Of a stretch of DNA of 64,000 nt, positions 17,236-25,845 are shown in pieces. This stretch comes from Glycomyces amatae (GTDB taxonomy: Bacteria > Actinomycetota > Actinomycetes > Mycobacteriales > Micromonosporaceae). The notes beneath the pieces were generated by a model that was not told the DNA's origin, ran no database searches, and worked only from the letters and a program-made list of their open reading frames with translations. Both the position numbers and the translations under genes were made by a program. How positions within the stretch are numbered: the first letter of the stretch is position 1; every line of letters starts with the position of its first letter. The stretch spans positions 1 through 64,000 of the forward strand of contig NZ_JAJLQZ010000001.1 in the NCBI RefSeq assembly GCF_020991375.1. The letters are read 5' to 3'.

Positions 17236-17241
17236 TAGATT
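17236..17241 (+). promoter_or_regulatory. putative leaderless -10 (TAGATT) of the rhodanese gene
   Basis: TAGATT ends 6 nt before the ATG at 17248, and no Shine-Dalgarno sequence is present. Transcription would start at or very near the A of the start codon. Confidence 0.5.
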
Positions 17242-17247
17242 CCGACC

Positions 17248-17718
17248 ATGGGTACGAACGAGAACGCCGTCCTGCGCGTCCCCGCGGCCTCTCCGGCCGA
17301 CGCGCTCGCCTACTTCACCGGCCAGCTGGCCTTCCGCACCGACGTCTCCGACGTCCACTCGGCGCTGGAGGGCGGCGAACCGGGCTTCACGCTCGTGGAC
17401 TCGCGCGGTGCGGCCGCGTGGGGCCAGGGCCGCGTCCCCGGCGCCGTGCACCTGCCGACCGACGAGATCGCCGCGCGCGCCGCCGGACTGGTCGACCCGG
17501 CCCTGCCGGTCGTCGTCTACTGCTGGGGGCCGGGCTGCAACGGCGCCTACCGGGCGGCGGTCGAGTTCGCGCGGCTCGGGTACCGCGTGAAGGAGATGAT
17601 CGGCGGCATGGAGTACTGGATCCGCGAGGGCCTGCCGGTGGCCACGGACGCGGGCGTCGAGCGCGGCGAGCCCGACCCGCGCACCGTGCCCGTGGACGGC
17701 GTCTCCTGCGCCTGCTGA
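17248..17718 (+). CDS. rhodanese-like sulfurtransferase
   Basis: A 156-residue single rhodanese domain. The core reads TLVDSRGAAAWGQGRVPGA, and the active-site loop is YCWGPGCNGA with Cys92 as the expected persulfide-carrying cysteine and Cys97 nearby. The protein ends in a short tail with two further cysteines (SCAC). It probably transfers sulfane sulfur or acts in thiol redox. ATG 17248 appears leaderless. A PIG-L gene follows 20 bp downstream on the same strand. Confidence 0.9.
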   Translation: MGTNENAVLRVPAASPADALAYFTGQLAFRTDVSDVHSALEGGEPGFTLVDSRGAAAWGQGRVPGAVHLPTDEIAARAAGLVDPALPVVVYCWGPGCNGAYRAAVEFARLGYRVKEMIGGMEYWIREGLPVATDAGVERGEPDPRTVPVDGVSCAC

Positions 17719-17726
17719 GGGCGGGC

Positions 17727-17732
17727 CATAAT
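17727..17732 (+). promoter_or_regulatory. putative leaderless -10 (CATAAT) of the PIG-L gene
   Basis: CATAAT lies 6 nt before ATG 17739 in the short gap after the rhodanese stop. This would allow the PIG-L gene its own start in addition to read-through. Confidence 0.35.
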
Positions 17733-17738
17733 CGAGCC

Positions 17739-18467
17739 ATGACCGAACTGCTTCCCATGCCCGAGGACTGGACTCGCGCACTGGCCATCGTGGCCCACCC
17801 CGACGACATGGAGTACGGGGCGGCCGCGGCCGTCGCGCGCTGGACCGGCGAGGGCCGCGAGGTCGCGTACCTCATGGTCAGCCGCGGCGAGGCCGGGATC
17901 GACACCATGAGCCCCGAGGAGTGCGCGCCGGTGCGCGACGCCGAGCAGCGCGCCTCGGCCGCGGTCGTCGGCGTCTCGTCCGTGGAGTTCCTCGACCACC
18001 GGGACGGCGTGATCGAGGCCGGCGCGGCGCTGCGCCGCGACCTCGCCGCCGCGATCCGGCGGCACCGGCCCGAGCTCGTGATCACGTTGAACCGGCGCGA
18101 GTACTTCAACCCGGGGCACTGGAACAGCGCCGACCACCGGGCGGTGGGCGAGTCGGTGCTCGACGCCGCCAACGACGCGGGGAACCGGTGGATCTTCCCC
18201 GAACTGGCCGAGGAGGGCCTGGAGCCGTGGGGCGGGGTGCGGTGGGTGGCGCTCGCGGCCTCGCCGGAGTCGACGCACGCGGTCGACGTGACCGGCACGC
18301 TCGAGGCCGGGGTGGCCTCGCTCCTGGAGCACCGCGCCTACATCGCGGCGCTCACGGACGAGGACCCCGAGACGTATGTGCGCGGGTTCCTGACGGCGTT
18401 CGCGGAGGCCTCGGGCGAGCGCTTCGGCACCAGGTACGCCACCACCTTCGAGCTGATCAACTTCTGA
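17739..18467 (+). CDS. PIG-L family deacetylase
   Basis: A 242-residue zinc-dependent deacetylase of the PIG-L/LmbE fold. The metal-binding motif AHPDDMEYG is at about residues 19-27, and the later HWNSADHRAVGE segment supplies the remaining histidine. Relatives remove N-acetyl groups from glucosaminyl compounds, as in mycothiol synthesis by MshB, but this sequence is not distinctly MshB. The upstream frame is open for a long way, but ATG 17739 is the start that fits family length. Confidence 0.88.
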   Translation: MTELLPMPEDWTRALAIVAHPDDMEYGAAAAVARWTGEGREVAYLMVSRGEAGIDTMSPEECAPVRDAEQRASAAVVGVSSVEFLDHRDGVIEAGAALRRDLAAAIRRHRPELVITLNRREYFNPGHWNSADHRAVGESVLDAANDAGNRWIFPELAEEGLEPWGGVRWVALAASPESTHAVDVTGTLEAGVASLLEHRAYIAALTDEDPETYVRGFLTAFAEASGERFGTRYATTFELINF

Positions 18468-18595
18468 CACGCGCCGCGGCGGCGTCGAACGGGCCCGTGG
18501 CCGGGCGGGCGCCCGGCGGCTCCGTCCGGTCCGCCCCCTTTGAGGGGCGTGGAGGGGTCTGCGGCCGCCCGCCGCGCCCCCGCTCCGGGATGCCG

Positions 18596-18629
18596 GAGCG
18601 GGGACCGGGTCGCAGTCCGGTCCCCGCTC
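18596..18629. terminator. 13-bp hairpin between convergent genes
   Basis: Arms 18596-18608 and 18617-18629 are complementary around an 8-nt loop. They lie between the PIG-L stop and the stop of the membrane-protein gene on the other strand. Confidence 0.6.
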
Positions 18630-18663
18630 TCGCTCTGGGGTCCACCGCGGCGGGCGCGGCAGT

Positions 18664-19437
18664 TCAGGCGAAGCCGCCCTCCGCCCGTCCGTCCTCGCCG
18701 GACTCGGTGGCGGCCTCGAAGGTGTAGTCGTCGTCGTCGGCGCTGCGCGGCCCCGACCCGTGGTTGAACTGGCCCGCGAACGTGTACTCGCCCGCGGGGA
18801 GCACCTCGCCGTCCCGCAGGGTCCAGCGGTACACCAGGTAGCCGTCCTCCTCCGCGACCTGGGCGTCGCTGAGGCGGCTGTCGGTGGTCCACGCCCCGGT
18901 GGACTGGAGGCCCTCGCCGATCGCGACCCGCAACTCCACGCTCAGCTCGGTGAGCGCCTCGTCGTTGCGCAGCGTCAGGTTCGCCTGCGACCAGTAGTCG
19001 TTGCTGCCCTGGCCGACCGATCCGTCCGTCGACAGCCACGCGGGGGGACCGGCCTCGCCGGACTCCTCCTGGCCGGTCGTCCCGGCCTCGCCGCCGGTGG
19101 TCTCCGAGGCCTCCCCCGTGGAGGTCTCGGCGCCGCTCGAGGGGTCGGGGGCCCCGGGGGCCGAGGTGGCGGGGCCGGCCGCGGGCGGGTCGGGGGTCGG
19201 GCCGACCACGGGGCCGAGCCCGAGGCTCTGCCCGAAGACGACGACGGCGCCGATGAGGACCACGGCCGCGCCGGTCGCCAGCGCCAGGTGCGAGATCCGC
19301 CAGCCCGTGCGCTCCGGTTCGGCCCGCGCGCCGCGCGGCTCGCGCATCCCCTCGGACACGCGCGACCACATCCGGTCGCGGTCCGGCTCGTACTCCTCGG
19401 CGCTCGCGCGGAGCCGGTCGGGCAGTTCGTCGCTCAC
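18664..19437 (-). CDS. single-pass membrane protein, probable partner of the upstream ECF sigma factor
   Basis: A 257-residue protein. The short N-terminal cytoplasmic part (about 1-45) begins SDELPDRLRASAEEYEPDRDRMWSRV and could bind a sigma factor. One hydrophobic helix follows (about 46-70, LALATGAAVVLIGAVVVFG). Then comes a Pro/Thr/Gly/Glu-rich linker and an extracytoplasmic beta-type domain from about residue 130. GTG 19437 overlaps the sigma stop as GTGA, which indicates translational coupling. No classic ZAS zinc motif is seen, so an anti-sigma role is inferred from context only. Confidence 0.78.
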   Translation of the reverse strand: MSDELPDRLRASAEEYEPDRDRMWSRVSEGMREPRGARAEPERTGWRISHLALATGAAVVLIGAVVVFGQSLGLGPVVGPTPDPPAAGPATSAPGAPDPSSGAETSTGEASETTGGEAGTTGQEESGEAGPPAWLSTDGSVGQGSNDYWSQANLTLRNDEALTELSVELRVAIGEGLQSTGAWTTDSRLSDAQVAEEDGYLVYRWTLRDGEVLPAGEYTFAGQFNHGSGPRSADDDDYTFEAATESGEDGRAEGGFA

Positions 19438-19970
19438 CGGTCCGCCCCGTTCCGCAGCGGGGCCCGCCCGGCCTGGGGGCCGAGGAGGCGCCGCAGTTCG
19501 GCCAGGCCCTTGGACGTCTGGCTCTTGACGGTGCCGATCGAGACGCCCAAGGCCTCGGCGGTCTCGCGTTCGGACAGTTCGAGGGAGTGGCGCAGGACCA
19601 CGCAGGCGCGGCGGCGCAGCGGGAGCCGGGCCAGGGCCTGGCGCACGTCGAGCACGGCGGCCGAGTCGGGGCCGTCGTCGGATTCGCCGGGGCGCTGCCA
19701 GAACAGGGTGTTGCGGCGGCGTTCGCGCACGGCGGTGCGGATGCGGGTCTTGGCGAGGTTGGCGACGATGCCGCGCGCGTAGGCGATCTGGGACCGGGCC
19801 CGGCGGGCCTGGTCCCACTGCCGCCACACCGCGAGCATCGCGTCGGCCGCGAGGTCCTCCGCCGCACCGCGTTCGCCGATGAGCAGCCACGCGAACCGGG
19901 CCAGCTCGGCGTGGTGCCGCTCGAAGAAGGCGCGGAAGGCGTCCTCCTCCAGGTCGGCGGGGACGTCCAA
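19434..19970 (-). CDS. SigE-family ECF RNA polymerase sigma factor
   Basis: A 178-residue extracytoplasmic-function sigma factor. Region 2 runs from FRAFFERHHAELARFAWLLIG through AEDLAADAMLAVWRQW. Region 4 contains LPLRRRACVVLRHSLELSE and the HTH segment ALGVSIGTVKSQTSKGLAEL. TTG 19970 is chosen because GGAGG lies 7 nt upstream and the sigma domain begins right after. The open frame continues far upstream through unrelated sequence. It is coupled to the membrane-protein gene. Confidence 0.88.
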   Translation of the reverse strand: MDVPADLEEDAFRAFFERHHAELARFAWLLIGERGAAEDLAADAMLAVWRQWDQARRARSQIAYARGIVANLAKTRIRTAVRERRRNTLFWQRPGESDDGPDSAAVLDVRQALARLPLRRRACVVLRHSLELSERETAEALGVSIGTVKSQTSKGLAELRRLLGPQAGRAPLRNGADR

Positions 19971-20386
19971 CGGAGGGCCTCCGGTCGCGGGTCGATGACG
20001 GGGAGGCGGCGATTCTAGCAGCCTGACCAAGTCGTCCTCGCTTCCCGACGAGCGCGCAGGCGCGGGCACCCCCGGTGTCCGCGCCTGCGGCGTCTCTCCA
20101 TGGCAGGAAAGCCTTTCCGTGCATCCGTCTGTTCGCTCGCGGTGCTTCGCGGCCGGGTCGGCCGTCGCGCCCTGAAGGCGACGGAGCCGACGCGGCCGCG
20201 GCACGGCCGTGCCGCGCGTCTCGGTGCGGCCGTGTGCGTTCCCCGCGGAGGGGTGGTGTGGTGCGGCGAGCCGGGTTGCCGCACCGTCCTGTAGTTGCCG
20301 CGGACGCCGCGAAGGTTGCCCCGGATTCGAGGATTTCTTCGACGGGGCGCCGATCCGGTGCCGGTGGGGCGGGAGGGGAGGGCGGG
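19971..20386. other. 416-bp non-coding gap rich in inverted repeats
   Basis: No convincing gene. It holds a long hairpin at 20055-20089 (16-bp stem, 3-nt loop, one G-T pair), an imperfect 25-bp palindrome at 20100-20124 centred on GGAAAGCCTTTCC, a perfect 20-bp palindrome at 20197-20216, and a further 8-bp hairpin (20260-20267 with 20278-20285). Some may terminate the upstream GH92-glycosyltransferase transcript. The 20100-20124 element looks like a regulator site near the sigma gene. Confidence 0.55.
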
Positions 20387-23300
20387 TCAGCCGATGGGCG
20401 CGGGGAGGTCGGCCCCGCCGAGGAGTCCGGCGAAGAGGCCGTCGAAGACGGCCGCGCGGTCGAACCGCATCGCCCAGTCGCGGGCGGCCGCCGCGGCGGC
20501 CGCGCGTTCGGCGGGGTCCGTCGCCAGGGCCCGGTCGAGGGCCGCGGCGAGCGCGGCCGGGTCGGAGTGGGGAACCTCGATCGCGTGGTCGCCCACGGCC
20601 TCGGGGATGCCGCCGGTGCGGGTGGTGATGACCGGCCCGCCCCCGGCGAGCATCGTCTCGACCAGGGCGATCCCGAAGGTCTCGACGAACTCGGGGCGCG
20701 GTTTGGACGGGAGCGCGTAGGCGGCGCATCCGTTCATGAGCAGCGGCTTCTCCTCGTCCGAGACGTCGGTGAGGAACAGGACGCGCTCGTCCCCGGCGGC
20801 GAGCGCCCTGGTGTCGTCCAGGGCGGGGCCGGTGCCGGCGATGACGAGCCGGTGCGTGCCGAAGGCCCGGGACGACCGGTAGGCGGCGATGAGGTCGTCG
20901 GCGCCCTTGGCGGCGGCGACGCGGGAGAGGAAGAGGAGGTAGCCGTCGCGTTCGAGGCCGCGGGCGGCGAGGGCCGCGTCGACGGCGGCGGGGTCGGCGC
21001 CGGTGTAGGCGGCGGCGTCGACGGCCGGGTAGGACACCTGGACGCGGGCGGCGGCCTCGCCGGCGAAGCGGGTGCCGCAGGCTGCGTCGACCTGCTCGGC
21101 CGCTTCGACGATGAGGTCGCGGGTGTAGGCGGAGACGGCGACGCAGCGGTCGTTGGCGAGGTAAGTGGCGAACAGCGAGGCGGCGGCGCCGATGTCGCCG
21201 CGTGCGATGCAGGAGCGGACCACGTTGGTGATGTCGGAGCCGACCGCTTCGGCGACGGTGGTGACGTCGGCGGCCAGTCCGCAGGCGCGTGCGGACCGCA
21301 GGGCGTGGATCACGGCGTCGGTGTGCGGGGACAGGTACATGGACATGCACACCGTCGGCACGCCGTCGGTGAACAGCTCGAAGAGCCGCCCGGCGAGCCC
21401 GAGGAGGTGGCGGCCGTCGGGGACGCGGTAGTCGCCCACGGGGCCGGGCCGCTCGACGGTGATCCCCGGCGAGTAGGGCAGGAGCTCGCCGAGCGGTTTG
21501 AGCGGCAGGCCCGCGGCCTCGAGCGCCGCGACCGTCCAGGTCACGATGCGGACGTCGTCGAAGCCGCGGGTGAGGGCGACCTCGGCGAGGCCGCGGGCCT
21601 CGGTGGCGTGGCCGCAGATGACCGGGTCGGCGCGGACGACGATGACGAGGCGCCGGGACGGGCGGGGCTGCTCGCTCATGGGTAACTCCCGAGTGCCGGC
21701 GCTCCGGGCGCGCCCGGAGCGGTCGGAGGCGGACGGCGGGCGCGTCTTCCTCGCCCAGTCGGACGGTTCGGGGCCGAGGTCGATCTCCAGCCGCCCGCCG
21801 CCGTGCAGCTGGTTGCCGGTGATGAAGCCGCGGTCCAGGGGCCTGCCGTTGAAGCGCGCCGACCGGACGTACCGGGGCGCGCCGCCGGCGGCGTCGGCGC
21901 CGATGCCGGTCTCGACGTGGCCGGTGGTGACCAGTTCGAGGTCGTTGCCGCCGAATCGGAGGTCGGCGGCGGCGAACGCGGGCGCGTTGACCAGGAACAG
22001 GTTCTGGCCGGCGACGGGGAAGAGCCCGAGGGAGGCCCAGACGTACCACGAGGAGAGGGCCCCGGAGTCGTCGTTGCCGGGGAGGCCGCCGCGGCCGGTC
22101 CCGAACTGGTGGGCGAGGGCGGCGTGGACGATCTCGGCGGTGCGGTCGGGGCGTCCGGCGTAGTGGTAGGCCCAGGGGGCCTCCATGTCGGGTTCGTTGT
22201 TGAGGCCTTCGAAGCGGTCGAGGTCCAGGCCCATGGCGAACTCGGGGCCGAACGGCGGGGCGCCGAGCTGGGTGACGGGCGCGGCGCCGTATCCGAAGAA
22301 GCGGTCGAGGAGCGCGGTGAACGCCCGGTCGCCTCCGGTGAGGGCGATGCGGGCGGCCATATCGTGCAGGAGCCGGAAGGAGTAGTTCCAGCGTCCGCCC
22401 TCGTAGAAGCTGGAGTCGCGCAGGAGCCCGTCGGGGCCGAACGCGTTGGTCCAGCCGCGGGCCTTGGCTTCGAGTTCGTCGGCGAGCCCGTGGTCGCCGA
22501 GGCCGCGGGCGACGATGGCGGTGCACCAGTAGCCGGTGGCGAGGTCGAGGGTGTGGGCGACGGGGTGGACGAGGCCGTGCTCGGCGTAGTCCTCGCCGTA
22601 GCCGCGGCGCAGGTCGTCCTGCATGTGGACGAGGGCCCAGTCCCATTCGAGGCCTTCGAGCCCGAGTTGGAAGCCGTCGGCGAGCACGGTGTGGGCCAGG
22701 GCCGAGGCCTGCCGGAAGAACCGGTCGGAGCCGCGGGCCATGCGGTAGCCGATGGGGAGGTTGCCCTCCTCCTCGGCGACGCGCACGAGGGTTTCGAGCA
22801 TGTCGGCGCCCTTGGCCGGGTCCAGGGCGGTGAGCAGCGGAAACTGGGTCTTGTACATGTCCCACATGGTCGCGATGTCGAACACGAAGGGGCCCTTGGA
22901 GGGCCAGAAGGGGCTCTCGTCCTCGGCGAAGCAGGGCTTGATGAGGGAGTGGTAGAGGGCGGTGGCGAACACGGTGCGGCGCTCGGGGGTGCCGCCGTGG
23001 ACCTCGACTCGGGAGAAGTAGGAGGACCAGGCCTCGTGTGCGGCGGCGCGGGCGCGGTCGAAGCCGGCGTCGCCGGGGAGGGCCTGCTCGAGGTTGCGGC
23101 GGGCCTGGTCGGTGCCGCGCATGGAGAAGCCCATGCGGATCTCGACGGTGGCGCCGGCGCGGAGGGGGCCCATGAACATGAGGCCGAAGGGGCGCAGGGT
23201 GGTGCGGCGGATGTAGTCGAAGTCGAGGCGGGTGCCGCCGTCGACGCGGCGGCGGTCGTACCAGACGAGCTGGCGCCAGCCGCCCGGCGTGTCGGCGTCG

Positions 23301-23920
23301 ATGTAGACCGAGAGGGGGACGCCCTCCATGACGACGGTGCCCTGGGCGCGGCCTTGGCCGAGGCTTTCGAGTCCGGCCCGGAGGGGGACGGTGGTGCCGT
23401 GCTCGATGGCGAGGCCGCCGTAGGAGAAGTCGACGACGACGCGGGCGGAGGCGGTCTCGGGGAAGGTGTAGCGGTGGACGGCGGTCTTCTCGCCGACGGT
23501 GAGCTCGCAGCGGATGCCGGTCTCGAGGGTCGCGGCGTAGTAGCCGGGTGCGGCGGTCTCGTCGCGCAACCGCCAGCGGGTGCCGAGGGCGTCGAGCGGT
23601 TCGAGCATGGGGGTGACGCGGAAGTAGTTGTAGTACTTGCGGATCGCGCCGGTGCCGGACTGCTGGAAGTGGGTGAAGCCGCTGGCGACGTAGTCGTCGT
23701 AGATCGGCTGGGGCGCGCCTTCGGTGGCGATGCCGTAGCGGCCGTAGCCGGTGGGGTAGGCGCCCGAGCAGGCGCAGGCCGAGACCATGCCGAGGGGGTG
23801 GCAGGCGCCGGGGTGGGTGTTGCCCACCTGGGCCTTCGGCCACCACCATGTGGCGGCCGGCCCCTGCGCCGCGGGCAGATCGGTGGCGGCCGTACCGATG
23901 AACGGGTCAACGCTGTGCAA
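20387..23920 (-). CDS. GH92 alpha-mannosidase fused in frame to a GT4-type glycosyltransferase
   Basis: One uninterrupted 1177-codon frame. Residues about 1-730 are a GH92 calcium-dependent alpha-mannosidase: VDPFIGTA near the start, then GNTHPGACHPLGMVS, TMWDMYKTQFPL, and GLPGNDDSGALSSWYVWASLG, which carries the catalytic region. Residues about 750-1177 are a complete retaining glycosyltransferase with LSRVAAAKGADDLI, a GTGP segment and the EX7E region PEFVETFGIALVETMLAGG. The joint, about 20 residues, is Arg/Ser-rich and unlike a designed linker. An ATG at 21679 with its own ribosome site begins the second part, so both a fusion and two separate products are possible. The TTG start at 23920 lacks a Shine-Dalgarno sequence. 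Confidence 0.8.
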   Translation of the reverse strand: MHSVDPFIGTAATDLPAAQGPAATWWWPKAQVGNTHPGACHPLGMVSACACSGAYPTGYGRYGIATEGAPQPIYDDYVASGFTHFQQSGTGAIRKYYNYFRVTPMLEPLDALGTRWRLRDETAAPGYYAATLETGIRCELTVGEKTAVHRYTFPETASARVVVDFSYGGLAIEHGTTVPLRAGLESLGQGRAQGTVVMEGVPLSVYIDADTPGGWRQLVWYDRRRVDGGTRLDFDYIRRTTLRPFGLMFMGPLRAGATVEIRMGFSMRGTDQARRNLEQALPGDAGFDRARAAAHEAWSSYFSRVEVHGGTPERRTVFATALYHSLIKPCFAEDESPFWPSKGPFVFDIATMWDMYKTQFPLLTALDPAKGADMLETLVRVAEEEGNLPIGYRMARGSDRFFRQASALAHTVLADGFQLGLEGLEWDWALVHMQDDLRRGYGEDYAEHGLVHPVAHTLDLATGYWCTAIVARGLGDHGLADELEAKARGWTNAFGPDGLLRDSSFYEGGRWNYSFRLLHDMAARIALTGGDRAFTALLDRFFGYGAAPVTQLGAPPFGPEFAMGLDLDRFEGLNNEPDMEAPWAYHYAGRPDRTAEIVHAALAHQFGTGRGGLPGNDDSGALSSWYVWASLGLFPVAGQNLFLVNAPAFAAADLRFGGNDLELVTTGHVETGIGADAAGGAPRYVRSARFNGRPLDRGFITGNQLHGGGRLEIDLGPEPSDWARKTRPPSASDRSGRARSAGTRELPMSEQPRPSRRLVIVVRADPVICGHATEARGLAEVALTRGFDDVRIVTWTVAALEAAGLPLKPLGELLPYSPGITVERPGPVGDYRVPDGRHLLGLAGRLFELFTDGVPTVCMSMYLSPHTDAVIHALRSARACGLAADVTTVAEAVGSDITNVVRSCIARGDIGAAASLFATYLANDRCVAVSAYTRDLIVEAAEQVDAACGTRFAGEAAARVQVSYPAVDAAAYTGADPAAVDAALAARGLERDGYLLFLSRVAAAKGADDLIAAYRSSRAFGTHRLVIAGTGPALDDTRALAAGDERVLFLTDVSDEEKPLLMNGCAAYALPSKPRPEFVETFGIALVETMLAGGGPVITTRTGGIPEAVGDHAIEVPHSDPAALAAALDRALATDPAERAAAAAAARDWAMRFDRAAVFDGLFAGLLGGADLPAPIG
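21676..21690 (-). promoter_or_regulatory. internal ribosome site and start for the glycosyltransferase
   Basis: GGGAG (21690-21686) lies 6 nt before an ATG at 21679. The same ATG overlaps a TGA in another frame (ATGA, 21679-21676), the usual pattern of two coupled genes. This suggests the GH92 part once ended here. Confidence 0.55.
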
Positions 23921-24004
23921 GATGCGATCGAGATTAGAGTCCGTTCGTCACGCCCTCGTTACAGCGTGGTGAACGTGCGAGCAGCGGCGCGGTTCCGCCC
24001 GCCG

Positions 24005-24559
24005 TCAGCCGCCGAGGTGGTCCGCCGCGGCGATCGCGATGACGTCCGATCCGTCGAGGGTGGTGATCGCCCCCGGCGGCACGCCTTCGCGCAGCAGCGC
24101 CTCGGGGACCCGCTCGTCGCCGAGGAGGGTCCGCAGGAGGTCGACGGTGACGCCGCCGTGGCAGGCCACCGCGATGGGGCCCGCCGCGCCCCGGTCCTCC
24201 AGGAACGCCCGGAACCGCTCGCCCGCCGCCCGCGAAGAGTCGCCTGTGGACGGTGTGAAGTCGCGGTCGGCGGCGGTCCGCGCCCAGTCGGCGGCGAAGC
24301 GCGCGAACGGGACGGCGCCGTCCCAGTTCATCCGCTCGGTCACGCGCGCGTCGACCCGCACCTCGAGGCCGCACGCGTCCGCGACGATCGCGCCGGTCTG
24401 CCTGGCGCGCAGCAGGGGTCCCGCGTACACCGCCCGCAGTCCCTTGGCGCGCAGCCGTTCCCCGGCCAGGGCGGCCTGCTCGCGGCCGCGCCCGGTCAGG
24501 CCCGGGTCGCCCGGCCCGCGCTCCTTCTCCCCGTGCTGCACTAGGTACACGATGCCCAT
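24005..24559 (-). CDS. histidine phosphatase family protein (phosphoglycerate-mutase-like)
   Basis: A 184-residue protein of the branch-1 histidine phosphatase fold. It opens with YLVQHGEKE, where the family has RHG: the phospho-accepting His is kept but the preceding Arg is Gln. Other core parts are present: LTGRGREQA, YAGPLLRARQTG, and the late VACHGGVTVD with the second catalytic His. Activity is likely, with altered phosphate binding. Substrate unknown. ATG 24559 is preceded by a TACGCT -10 at leaderless distance. Confidence 0.85.
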   Translation of the reverse strand: MGIVYLVQHGEKERGPGDPGLTGRGREQAALAGERLRAKGLRAVYAGPLLRARQTGAIVADACGLEVRVDARVTERMNWDGAVPFARFAADWARTAADRDFTPSTGDSSRAAGERFRAFLEDRGAAGPIAVACHGGVTVDLLRTLLGDERVPEALLREGVPPGAITTLDGSDVIAIAAADHLGG

Positions 24560-24565
24560 CGCCGC

Positions 24566-24571
24566 AGCGTA
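24566..24571 (-). promoter_or_regulatory. putative leaderless -10 (TACGCT) of the histidine phosphatase gene
   Basis: TACGCT on the minus strand, 6 nt before ATG 24559. No Shine-Dalgarno sequence. Confidence 0.45.
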
Positions 24572-24642
24572 GCCCCGGGGGTAAGGCTGTCCCCACCTTT
24601 TATTCGGCGGCTCACGGCAGTGCGCGGCGGCACCGGCCCCCA

Positions 24643-24648
24643 TAGCGT
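24643..24648 (+). promoter_or_regulatory. putative leaderless -10 (TAGCGT) of the membrane-protein gene
   Basis: TAGCGT, then 7 nt, then ATG 24656. An AGGGG is squeezed directly against the start codon and is too close to act as a normal ribosome site. Confidence 0.4.
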
Positions 24649-24655
24649 CAGGGGC

Positions 24656-25762
24656 ATGAACGAGACCTTCGCGACCGCGCCGGCCGGCACCATCCGCGCC
24701 CGCCACCGCCGCCGCACGCTCCAGGACCGGGCCGCCGCCTCCGGCCTCGCGCTCACCGCCGGCGGCCGCCGCTGGCACCGCCCGCTCGTCGTCCTCGGCG
24801 TCGCCTGCGCCGTCGTCGCCCTCGCCTCGCTGCTGGCGATCCCCTTCGACGACCGCGTGATCCAGGGCGAGTCGGTGTGGATCAAGGCCGCCAAGTTCGG
24901 CTTCTCCTTCGCCGCCTACTGCCTCTCGCTCGCCTGGCTCCTGGCGCACATGACGAAGCTGCGGCGCACCGGCTGGGTGCTCGGCACCCTGTTCGCGGTG
25001 ATCAGCGCCGCCGAGGTCGGCGTCATCGTCGCGGCCGCCGCCGCGGGCGCCTACAGCCACTTCAACACCTCCGACGACCCGTTCAACCAGGTCGTGCAGT
25101 TCGCGTTCCAGTTCGTGCCGGTCATGTTCATGGTGAACGCGGCCATCGCGGTCGTGGTGCTGTTCCAGCGCATCGGCGACCGGGCCGTCACGGCGGTCGT
25201 GCGCTGGGGCCTGATCCTGTCGACCCTGGGCATGTTCGCCGCGCCCTTCATCGTCTCCGTGGGCGGCCAGGGCGAGCGCGTCGCGGAGGACGCGAACGGC
25301 GAGCAGGTCGTGCTCAACGCCGCGCACGGCGTGGGCGACCCGGACGGCAACGGCATGTTCCTGACCGGCTGGTCCACCACCGGCGGCGACATGCGCGTCG
25401 CCCACTTCATCGGCCTGCACGGCATCCAGGTCCTCATCGGGCTGGCGATGCTCCTGGGCTTCGTCGCGGCCCGCCGGGCCTGGCTGCGCGACGACCGGGC
25501 CCGGGCCGCGGTCGTGCGCTGGACCGCGATCGGCTGCCTGGGGGTCTACGCGACCGCGGTGTGGCAGGCCCTGCGAGGCCAGTCGTTCGCCGCGCCCGAC
25601 GCCGCGTCCCTGGCCGCCTACGGCGCCTCCGTGCTCGCGGCCGCCGCCGGGATCGCCCTGGCGGTGCGCCGGGCCCGGCGGGCGGCGCCCCCGCTCGACG
25701 GCTCGCACGAGGCCCTCGCGGTCGACGCGGCCGAATGGGAGCCCGCCGTCCCCCTCCGATAA
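24656..25762 (+). CDS. multi-pass membrane protein of unknown function
   Basis: A 368-residue integral membrane protein. After a basic N-terminal tail (about 1-40), roughly eight hydrophobic helices are visible, for example LVVLGVACAVVALASLLAI, FGFSFAAYCLSLAWLLA and VLIGLAMLLGFVAA. A polar extracellular segment (about 195-245) precedes a conserved-looking HFIGLHGIQ motif, with two histidines that could bind a metal or heme. The C-terminus is basic then acidic. I cannot name the family. It sits alone between the phosphatase and the LD-carboxypeptidase. Confidence 0.8.
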   Translation: MNETFATAPAGTIRARHRRRTLQDRAAASGLALTAGGRRWHRPLVVLGVACAVVALASLLAIPFDDRVIQGESVWIKAAKFGFSFAAYCLSLAWLLAHMTKLRRTGWVLGTLFAVISAAEVGVIVAAAAAGAYSHFNTSDDPFNQVVQFAFQFVPVMFMVNAAIAVVVLFQRIGDRAVTAVVRWGLILSTLGMFAAPFIVSVGGQGERVAEDANGEQVVLNAAHGVGDPDGNGMFLTGWSTTGGDMRVAHFIGLHGIQVLIGLAMLLGFVAARRAWLRDDRARAAVVRWTAIGCLGVYATAVWQALRGQSFAAPDAASLAAYGASVLAAAAGIALAVRRARRAAPPLDGSHEALAVDAAEWEPAVPLR

Positions 25763-25778
25763 CGCTTTCCGTACGGCG

Positions 25779-25807
25779 TTGCGCCGGGGCCGGGGCCGCC
25801 GTAGGCT
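25779..25807 (+). promoter_or_regulatory. putative promoter of the LD-carboxypeptidase gene
   Basis: TTGCGC (25779-25784), a 17-nt spacer and TAGGCT (25802-25807) form a good housekeeping-type promoter. The start would lie about 30 nt before ATG 25846. Confidence 0.55.
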
Positions 25808-25845
25808 GGCCCCGGCCCCGTCCCACAGCATTGGAGGCAGACACC

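Noticed and set aside
19971-23849. Upstream extension of the ECF sigma frame through 1,290 further codons
   Set aside because: The text is Arg/Pro-rich and out of frame with GH92 and the glycosyltransferase; only the last 178 codons form the sigma factor.
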